From NCBI RefSeq assembly GCF_020075495.1, contig NZ_JABYQT010000010.1, positions 1-64,000 of the forward strand: a stretch of 64,000 bases of DNA, written 5' to 3'. The position numbers were made by a program, and so were the translations under genes. Origin of the DNA: Vreelandella aquamarina (GTDB lineage Bacteria > Pseudomonadota > Gammaproteobacteria > Pseudomonadales > Halomonadaceae). Below are positions 57,952 to 64,000 of this stretch, one piece after another (position 1 is the stretch's first letter; each line of letters starts with the position of its first letter). Below the pieces are notes generated by a model that did not search any database, was not told the DNA's origin, and saw only the letters and a program-made list of their open reading frames with translations.

Positions 57952-59019
57952 ATGCGCGTCATTCGAGGTCTGCACAATCTGGCAGCGGTCAACCAGGGCT
58001 GCGTGGCCACCATCGGTAATTTCGATGGTGTGCACCGCGGTCATCAGGCGATCCTGCAGCAGTGCCGTGAGCACGCTGCCCGCCTGGGCGTGCCGTTAAC
58101 GGTGGTAGTGTTCGAGCCCCAGCCGCGTGAATATTTTGCCGGTGATCAGGCGCCCCCCCGACTGACGCGCCTGCGCGAAAAGGTGCGCCTGCTGGGTGAG
58201 CATGGTGCCGAGCAGGTGGTGTGCCTGCCCTTCAACAACGCGCTGCGTAGCCTGACCGGACGAGAGTTCATCGATCAGGTATTGATCGAGGGGCTGAACG
58301 TCAAACATCTGGTGGTCGGCGATGACTTTCGCTTTGGCTGTGATCGCCAGGGTGATTTCGCGCTGCTGGCAGCGGTGGGGCGTGAGCGCGGCTTCGGGGT
58401 GGAGCATACCCGAACCTTTACGGTCGAAGGCGAGCGCGTGTCGAGTTCACGGGTGCGCACGCTGCTTGCCTGCGGAAACTTTGCCGCGGCGGCAACCCTG
58501 CTGGGCCGCGCCTATTCGGTAGGTGGGCGCGTAGTGCGCGACCAGCAGCTGGGGCGCACCATCGGCGTGCCCACCGCGAACCTGCCGCTGCTCCCCAAGC
58601 CCCTGACCCTGCGCGGCGTCTACGCGGTAGCAGTCTCGCTTGAAGACGGCAGGCAGTACCAGGGCGTCGGCAATGTCGGTTTTCGGCCTACCGTCGGTTC
58701 CAGGCGGCCGACCCTCGAGGTTCATCTGTTCGATTTTCAAGGCGACCTCTATGGTCAGCGCATGACGGTATATCCCTGTGCGCGCCTGCGCGGGGAGGTG
58801 AAATTTGACGACTTCGACGCGCTGAAAGCACAAATCGAGCGCGATCAGTGCCAGGCGCATCGCTACTTTGCGACGGCAGTGACTGACCGTAATCACGCGC
58901 TACCGCTGGCCTCGGCCCCCCTTGGGCGTGAGGCGGTGGTTGCCGAGAAAGTGGCTTTCAAGACAACTTCTTCTGATTCTTCTTCGGCGGATGACGCTGC
59001 CGATGCTAACAACGGCTGA
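57952..59019 (+). CDS. ribF: Bifunctional riboflavin kinase/FMN adenylyltransferase
   Basis: A 355-residue cytoplasmic enzyme making FMN and FAD. The N-terminal adenylyltransferase domain (to about 180) has [42 protein letters not shown] and the S-S-S-R-V-R segment. The C-terminal kinase domain has [15 protein letters not shown] with its PTAN motif, [35 protein letters not shown]. The last 45 residues ([12 protein letters not shown], then a Ser/Asp-rich end) exceed the normal RibF length and are likely a disordered extension. GGCTGAGGTGCC lies before the ATG. It directly precedes ileS by seven bases. Confidence 0.97.
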   Translation: MRVIRGLHNLAAVNQGCVATIGNFDGVHRGHQAILQQCREHAARLGVPLTVVVFEPQPREYFAGDQAPPRLTRLREKVRLLGEHGAEQVVCLPFNNALRSLTGREFIDQVLIEGLNVKHLVVGDDFRFGCDRQGDFALLAAVGRERGFGVEHTRTFTVEGERVSSSRVRTLLACGNFAAAATLLGRAYSVGGRVVRDQQLGRTIGVPTANLPLLPKPLTLRGVYAVAVSLEDGRQYQGVGNVGFRPTVGSRRPTLEVHLFDFQGDLYGQRMTVYPCARLRGEVKFDDFDALKAQIERDQCQAHRYFATAVTDRNHALPLASAPLGREAVVAEKVAFKTTSSDSSSADDAADANNG

Positions 59020-59026
59020 CCGAACC

Positions 59027-61858
59027 ATGGACTATAAGCACACGCTAAACTTGCCTGAAACCGACTTTCCCATGCGCGGCATGCTGCCCAAGCAGGAGCC
59101 GGGGCGGGTGTCCCGCTGGCAGGACATGAACTTGTACCAGCGCCTGCGCGAAGCGCGTGCGGGCGCGCCGCTGTTCGTTCTGCACGATGGCCCTCCCTAC
59201 GCCAACGGCAGTATTCATATCGGTCACGCCGTCAACAAGATCCTGAAAGACATCATCGTCAAATCGAAGAACCTGGCGGGCTTCGATGCCCCCTACGTGC
59301 CGGGCTGGGACTGCCACGGCCTGCCGATCGAGCACAAGGTGGAAACGACCCACGGCAAGCACCTGGCGCCGCAAAAAGCGCGTGAGCTGTGCCGGGAGTA
59401 CGCGAGTGCCCAGGTCGAGACGCAGCTGGCGGATTTCGTGCGCCTGGGGGTGATTGGCGACTGGAATCACCCCTACCGCACCATGGAGTATGCCAACGAA
59501 GCGGGCGAGATTCGCGCACTGGCCGACATGGTCGATGCTGGGTTTGTCTTCAAGGGTCTGAAGCCGGTCAACTGGTGCTTTGACTGCGGCTCGGCCCTGG
59601 CCGAAGCGGAAGTCGAGTATCAGGACAAGAAATCCGATGCAATCGATGTTGCCTTCCCGGTGGAAGACGCCGAGAAACTTGCCGCCGCGTTCGGCCTGAG
59701 CGCACTGTCCAAGCCCGCCGCTGTCGTGATCTGGACCACCACGCCCTGGACCATCCCCGCCAACCAGGCGCTTAACGTGCACCCCGAGTTCACCTACGCG
59801 CTGGTGGATACCGGCGAGCGCTTGCTGCTGCTGGCCGAAGAGCTGGTGGAGAGCTGCCTTGAGCGCTTTGGCCTGGAAGGCGAGGTCATCGCTACCACCC
59901 AGGGCGAAAAGCTTGACCTGATCAACTTCCGCCACCCGTTCTATGATCGTCTGTCGCCGGTGTATCTGGCGGATTACGTCGAGTCGGAAGTGGGCAGCAC
60001 CGGTATCGTTCACTCCGCGCCGTCCTACGGCCTGGACGACTTCACTACCTGCCGCGCCCACGGCATGAGCTTTGACGACATGCTGAACCCGGTGCAGGGC
60101 AACGGCGTGTATGTCGATGACCTGCCGTTCTTTGGCGGCCAGATGATCTGGAAAGCCAACCCCAACATCATCGAAAAGCTTGAAGAAGTGGGTGCGCTGA
60201 TGGCGCATAAACCCATCGTGCACAGCTACATGCACTGCTGGCGCCACAAGACCCCGGTCATCTACCGTGCAACGGCTCAGTGGTTCGTGGGCATGGATAT
60301 CCAGGGCAAGGATGGCAAGACCCTGCGCGAGCGTGCCCTGGAAGGCATCGAGGCCACGCAGTTCACGCCTGCCTGGGGCCAGGCACGCCTGCACAGCATG
60401 ATCGCCAACCGCCCGGACTGGTGCATCTCGCGCCAGCGCAACTGGGGGGTGCCGATCCCGTTCTTCCTGCACAAGCAGAGCGGCGAGCTGCACCCGCGCA
60501 CCGTCGAGCTGATGGAAGAGGTGGCCACGCGCGTGGAAGCGCAGGGCATCGATGCCTGGTTCAGCCTCGACCCTGCTGATCTGCTCGGCGCCGAGGCGGC
60601 GGAGTACGACAAGGTCACCGATACGCTGGACGTGTGGTTCGACTCCGGCACCACGCACCGCCACGTGCTGCGCGGTTCGCACCCACACGGTCACGAGAGC
60701 GGCCCGCGTGCCGATTTGTACCTGGAAGGCTCGGATCAGCACCGCGGCTGGTTCCACTCGTCGCTGCTGACCGGCTCGGCCATCGACGGTCATGCACCCT
60801 ATCGTCAGCTGCTGACCCACGGCTTTACCGTGGACGCCCAGGGTCGCAAGCAATCCAAGTCGCTGGGTAACGTGGTAGCGCCGCAGTCGGTGATGGACAA
60901 GCTCGGCGCGGATATTCTGCGCCTGTGGGTAGCCTCTACCGATTACTCTGGTGAAATGGCGGTTTCTGACGAGATTCTGAAACGCACCGCGGATGTCTAC
61001 CGGCGTATCCGTAACACCGCACGCTTTCTGCTCTCCAACCTCAACGGCTTCAACCCGGCAACGGATCAGGTCGCCTTTGGCGATATGCTGGCGCTGGATC
61101 AGTGGGTGGTGGACCGCGCGGCCCAGCTTCAAGGACGCATCGACAAGGCCTACGAAGAGTATCGCTTCCTGGATGTCTACCAGCAGGTGCACGGCTTCTG
61201 TGCCCGTGAGCTGGGCGGCTTCTATCTGGACGTGATCAAGGACCGCCAGTACACCACCCAGGCGGATTCGCTGGCACGGCGCAGCGCCCAGACCGCGCTT
61301 TACCATGTGGTCGAAGCGCTTTCCCGCTGGGTCGCGCCGATTCTTTCGTTCACCGCCGAAGAGATTTTCGAGCATATCCCTGGCGCGCGCGGCGACAGCG
61401 TGCTGCTGGAAACCTACTACACCGGCCTGGGTACCCTGGAAGAGGGCGCCGAGCTGGGCCGCGCGTTCTGGGAGCAGGTGCTCGAGGTCAAGCACGCGGT
61501 CAACAAGTGCCTGGAAGATGCACGTAATGCCAAGGTGATCAAGGGCAGCCTGGCAGCGGAAGTGACGTTGTATGTCAGCGATGAGCTCAGCGCTACCCTG
61601 GCCAAGCTGGGCGATGAGCTACGCTTTGTGATGCTGACCAGTGAAGTGCATCTGGCACCTTTGAGCGCGGCGGAAAATGCGGAGAGCACCGAGCTTGACG
61701 GTTTGAAAGTGGCAGTCAGTGCAAGCGATCATCAGAAGTGCGAGCGCTGCTGGCACCACCGCGCTGATGTCGGCACCCATGCAGATCATCCGGACCTGTG
61801 TGGCCGCTGTATCTCCAACCTGCCCGAGGGCAACGGTGAGACGCGCTACTATGCCTGA
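59027..61858 (+). CDS. ileS: Isoleucyl-tRNA synthetase
   Basis: A 943-residue class I synthetase, the standard bacterial (IleS1) length. HIGH motif at 64-67 ([11 protein letters not shown]), the second motif KQSKS near residue 608 in [12 protein letters not shown], editing domain in between ([20 protein letters not shown]), anticodon-binding helices ([14 protein letters not shown]), and a C-terminal zinc finger with Cys905, 908, 925 and 928. The early [15 protein letters not shown] is the other zinc-related region. It joins isoleucine to its tRNA and removes mischarged valine. ATG 59027 lies seven bases after the ribF stop; an in-frame longer ORF from 58922 is rejected as it overlaps ribF. 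Confidence 0.98.
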   Translation: MDYKHTLNLPETDFPMRGMLPKQEPGRVSRWQDMNLYQRLREARAGAPLFVLHDGPPYANGSIHIGHAVNKILKDIIVKSKNLAGFDAPYVPGWDCHGLPIEHKVETTHGKHLAPQKARELCREYASAQVETQLADFVRLGVIGDWNHPYRTMEYANEAGEIRALADMVDAGFVFKGLKPVNWCFDCGSALAEAEVEYQDKKSDAIDVAFPVEDAEKLAAAFGLSALSKPAAVVIWTTTPWTIPANQALNVHPEFTYALVDTGERLLLLAEELVESCLERFGLEGEVIATTQGEKLDLINFRHPFYDRLSPVYLADYVESEVGSTGIVHSAPSYGLDDFTTCRAHGMSFDDMLNPVQGNGVYVDDLPFFGGQMIWKANPNIIEKLEEVGALMAHKPIVHSYMHCWRHKTPVIYRATAQWFVGMDIQGKDGKTLRERALEGIEATQFTPAWGQARLHSMIANRPDWCISRQRNWGVPIPFFLHKQSGELHPRTVELMEEVATRVEAQGIDAWFSLDPADLLGAEAAEYDKVTDTLDVWFDSGTTHRHVLRGSHPHGHESGPRADLYLEGSDQHRGWFHSSLLTGSAIDGHAPYRQLLTHGFTVDAQGRKQSKSLGNVVAPQSVMDKLGADILRLWVASTDYSGEMAVSDEILKRTADVYRRIRNTARFLLSNLNGFNPATDQVAFGDMLALDQWVVDRAAQLQGRIDKAYEEYRFLDVYQQVHGFCARELGGFYLDVIKDRQYTTQADSLARRSAQTALYHVVEALSRWVAPILSFTAEEIFEHIPGARGDSVLLETYYTGLGTLEEGAELGRAFWEQVLEVKHAVNKCLEDARNAKVIKGSLAAEVTLYVSDELSATLAKLGDELRFVMLTSEVHLAPLSAAENAESTELDGLKVAVSASDHQKCERCWHHRADVGTHADHPDLCGRCISNLPEGNGETRYYA

Positions 61859-62396
61859 TACGCTATCGAGCAGTGATGAAACCCTGAAGCGCCCGCCCAT
61901 GCGCCAGCCGCTGCGCTGGCTGTGGGTGGCGGTGGCCGTTATCGTGCTGGACCTGGCCACCAAGGCGATTGCCAGCAGTCAGTTGGGGTATCTGCAGCCG
62001 GTGGAAGTGCTGCCGTTTTTCAACCTGACGTTGATGCACAACACCGGGGCGGCGTTCAGCTTTCTGGCAAGCCACCCCGGCTGGCAGCGTTGGTTTTTCG
62101 CCATTATTGCCATAGGGGCAAGCGTAGGCCTGACCATCTGGCTTTCGCGGGTCAAGGCGGATGAAACGTTGCTGGCCATTTCGCTGCCGCTGATCATCGG
62201 CGGAGCCTTGGGCAATCTATATGACCGCCTGATGCATGGCTACGTGGTCGACTTTCTGTCGTTTCATGTTGCCGGCTGGTACTACCCGGCATTCAACGTG
62301 GCGGATATCGGCATTACGCTGGGCGCCATTGGTCTGATCTGGGAGTCGGTAATGGGCGACCGGCGGCGCAGAAAGGCCGCCCGCGCGAGTGTCTAG
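61851..62396 (+). CDS. lspA: Prolipoprotein signal peptidase (signal peptidase II)
   Basis: A 181-residue inner-membrane aspartic peptidase with four spanning segments. Active-site regions: [20 protein letters not shown] and [11 protein letters not shown], with the two catalytic Asp in YDR-VVD and ADI contexts; [11 protein letters not shown] is the conserved substrate loop. It cuts prolipoproteins after lipid transfer to the Cys. The ATG at 61851 overlaps the ileS stop by eight bases, the normal coupled ileS-lspA order; an ATG at 61899 would give a shorter tail. The hairpin GCCCCGG...CCGGGGC (62414-62439) follows its stop. Confidence 0.97.
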   Translation: MPDTLSSSDETLKRPPMRQPLRWLWVAVAVIVLDLATKAIASSQLGYLQPVEVLPFFNLTLMHNTGAAFSFLASHPGWQRWFFAIIAIGASVGLTIWLSRVKADETLLAISLPLIIGGALGNLYDRLMHGYVVDFLSFHVAGWYYPAFNVADIGITLGAIGLIWESVMGDRRRRKAARASV

Positions 62397-62462
62397 GCAC
62401 CCTCATCATTCAAGCCCCGGTGCTGGTGCTGGCCGGGGCGTTACCCTACAGCGAGCAGTCTC

Positions 62463-62909
62463 ATGAGTGAATACCTGATTGATGACGGCATGGAAGTGAC
62501 CCTTCACTTCACCCTGAAGCTTGAAGATGGCACGGTGGTCGACTCCACCAAGGAGAAGGCGCCAGCCACCTTTCAGTACGGGGATGGCAATTTGCCGCCA
62601 GGCTTCGAGCATCCCATCAAAGGCATGGCCGCCGGCGAAACTGGTGCCTTTGAAGTGCTGCCCGAGCACGCCTTTGGCCAGCATAATCCGCAGAACATCC
62701 AGACCCTGAAACGGGCCGACTTTGGCGATGAAACGCCAGAAGTCGGCATGGTGATGTCGTTTGCCGACAAGGCAGGAACGGAATTGCCCGGTGTGGTCAA
62801 AACCATCGAGGGCGAGCGGGTCGAGGTAGACTTCAATCACCCGCTGGCCGGGCGTACCCTGACGTTTGAGGTCGAGGTACTCGACGTCAAGCCGGTCACC
62901 ACGCATTAA
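62463..62909 (+). CDS. fkpB: FKBP-type peptidyl-prolyl isomerase SlpA/FkpB
   Basis: A 148-residue cytoplasmic FKBP of the SlpA/SlyD type. It has the FKBP opening [20 protein letters not shown], then [20 protein letters not shown], the insert-in-flap segment ([20 protein letters not shown]) and the closing [20 protein letters not shown]. No His-rich tail, so SlpA/FkpB and not SlyD. The order lspA-fkpB-ispH is the well-known gammaproteobacterial one. It lies 66 bases after lspA and 37 before ispH. Confidence 0.96.
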   Translation: MSEYLIDDGMEVTLHFTLKLEDGTVVDSTKEKAPATFQYGDGNLPPGFEHPIKGMAAGETGAFEVLPEHAFGQHNPQNIQTLKRADFGDETPEVGMVMSFADKAGTELPGVVKTIEGERVEVDFNHPLAGRTLTFEVEVLDVKPVTTH

Positions 62910-62946
62910 TTCACCAAGCGATGCCCTTGCGCATCAAGGCGCTACT

Positions 62947-63924
62947 ATGCAACCGACGCAAGCACAGCCCATTCAGATCAAACTAGCCAATCCGCGTGGT
63001 TTTTGTGCCGGCGTGGATCGCGCTATCGATATCGTCAATCGGGCACTGGATGTGTTCGGGCCGCCCATCTACGTCCGCCACGAAGTGGTTCATAACCGGT
63101 TTGTCGTGGAAAGCCTGCGCGAACGTGGCGCGGTGTTTGTCGAAGAACTCGACGAGGTGCCGGATGACGTGATCGTCATCTTTTCCGCCCACGGCGTCTC
63201 CCAAGCCGTGCAGGCAGATGCCGAGCGGCGTGGCTTGAAAGTGTTTGATGCTACCTGCCCGCTTGTCACCAAGGTGCACATGGAAGTGCTGCGCTACGCC
63301 AAGCGTGGCCAGGAGTGCATCCTGATCGGCCACGAAGGCCACCCGGAAGTGGAAGGCACCATGGGTCGCTACGACACGACCCACGGCGGGCATATTTACC
63401 TGGTGGAGGATGAGGAAGACGTGGCCAAGCTTACGGTCAACGACCCTTCGACCCTGGCCTTCGTGACCCAGACTACCCTTTCCATGGATGATACGGCCAA
63501 GGTGATCGATGCGCTGCGTGGGAAGTTCCCCGAGATCAGCGGGCCGCGCAAGGATGACATCTGCTACGCCACACAGAACCGCCAGGACGCCGTGCGCGAG
63601 CTGGCAGCGGACAGTGACCTGGTATTGGTGGTGGGTAGCCCCAACAGCTCCAACTCCAACCGCCTGCGTGAGCTTTCCGAGCGCATGGGGACGCCCGCCT
63701 ACCTGATCGACAACGCCGACCAGATCGAGGGCGAGTGGCTTGAAAACGTCAGCCGCATCGGTGTCACGGCCGGGGCCAGCGCCCCGGAAGTATTGGTGAA
63801 AGGTGTGATTGCCAAGCTGCAGTCCTTGGGCGCTGCAGTGCCTGAAGAGCTTGAAGGGCGCGAGGAGAACATCACCTTTTCCATGCCCAAGGAACTGCGC
63901 GAGCAGGTGATCGTCAGCAGTTGA
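62947..63924 (+). CDS. ispH: 4-hydroxy-3-methylbut-2-enyl diphosphate reductase (IspH/LytB)
   Basis: A 325-residue iron-sulphur enzyme, last step of the MEP isoprenoid pathway, making IPP and DMAPP. The cluster ligands are Cys20 ([11 protein letters not shown]), Cys104 ([12 protein letters not shown]) and Cys206 ([10 protein letters not shown]). His in YVRHEVVHN and [12 protein letters not shown] and the SSNSNRL substrate loop are in place. The first 12 residues form a short extension. The ATG at 62947 fits the family start; upstream in-frame codons overlap fkpB. Complete within the window. Confidence 0.98.
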   Translation: MQPTQAQPIQIKLANPRGFCAGVDRAIDIVNRALDVFGPPIYVRHEVVHNRFVVESLRERGAVFVEELDEVPDDVIVIFSAHGVSQAVQADAERRGLKVFDATCPLVTKVHMEVLRYAKRGQECILIGHEGHPEVEGTMGRYDTTHGGHIYLVEDEEDVAKLTVNDPSTLAFVTQTTLSMDDTAKVIDALRGKFPEISGPRKDDICYATQNRQDAVRELAADSDLVLVVGSPNSSNSNRLRELSERMGTPAYLIDNADQIEGEWLENVSRIGVTAGASAPEVLVKGVIAKLQSLGAAVPEELEGREENITFSMPKELREQVIVSS

Positions 63925-63958
63925 TGGGCCGATGCCCGGGCCGAGACAGGAGCTTCAT

Positions 63959-64000
63959 TTGACCCAGGCGGTTTATGCGTTCGCTGTACGCGCTGGCCAT
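63959..64000 (+). CDS. Start of an unidentified gene, cut by the window edge
   Basis: AGGAG (63948-63952) stands six bases before a TTG at 63959 that opens a frame reading MTQAVYAFAVRAGH up to the last base. Only 14 residues are visible, too few for assignment. In related bacteria ispH is often followed by type IV pilin-like (FimT/GspH) genes, which would suit a short leader here, but the prepilin motif is not yet in view. Confidence 0.4.
   Translation, partial: MTQAVYAFAVRAGH

Noticed and set aside
59045..61495. 816-codon open frame on the minus strand opposite ileS
   Set aside because: It is the antisense shadow of a GC-rich, strongly biased real gene; the protein has no domain character and ileS is certain.

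Overview
The window reads as a chromosomal segment of a moderately halophilic gammaproteobacterium, most likely Halomonadaceae (Halomonas or a close relative). Grounds: fairly GC-rich coding sequence; gammaproteobacterial gene blocks (rpsT-murJ-ribF-ileS-lspA-fkpB-ispH; yejK; an AraFGH importer close to the E. coli one); acidic exported proteins; and REP-like repeats carrying GGGAGCCCACTT. The genus is an inference.

Layout. (1) 1-7229: tail of a type VI secretion cassette: VgrG C-terminus, DUF4123 adaptor, alpha/beta-hydrolase effector, then two tandem membrane-anchored WD40-like proteins (the second frameshifted), a 39-bp scar of a third copy, and an Asp-box propeller protein. These are candidate immunity genes. 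(2) 7464-26904: a large L-arabinose/arabinan island. It has an AraD1/GguC-type FAH protein, a GntR/FCD regulator, a Gfo/Idh L-arabinose 1-dehydrogenase, a secreted GH5 glucanase, a GbpR-like LysR regulator, a secreted aldose 1-epimerase, the AraFGH importer, L-arabonate dehydratase, a cytoplasmic GH51 arabinofuranosidase, a CUT1-type oligosaccharide ABC importer and an outer-membrane porin. Together they describe uptake of arabino-oligosaccharides and arabinose, cytoplasmic debranching and non-phosphorylative oxidation towards 2-oxoglutarate. The lactonase and the 2-oxoglutarate-semialdehyde dehydrogenase are not in the window. (3) 27315-35486: mixed genes: an acidic exported protein, a membrane acyltransferase-like protein with a class A beta-lactamase-fold protein, PpiC, an ABC-2 exporter, YejK, a TerB-like protein, a class C-type serine hydrolase and a 24-residue membrane peptide.

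(4) 35904-43441: motility: fliD and fliC each behind a clear sigma-28 promoter, a small ORF, a membrane protein, a REP array, and a chemoreceptor with a nitrate/nitrite-sensor (NIT) type domain. (5) 43652-51853: a small membrane protein, a YqiJ/NfeD-like OB-fold membrane protein, a YqiK-type flotillin and a 1,644-residue AAA-type ATPase. This set is the best candidate in the window for a poorly described system. (6) 52119-55623: a zinc-ribbon protein, a doubtful small ORF and a polar amino-acid ABC importer. (7) 55864-64000: housekeeping genes rpsT, murJ, ribF, ileS, lspA, fkpB and ispH, then the first codons of a further gene.

No rRNA, tRNA, CRISPR array, insertion sequence or prophage was recognised. 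Start codons were chosen by Shine-Dalgarno position and family length; several genes use TTG or GTG starts behind strong ribosome binding sites.
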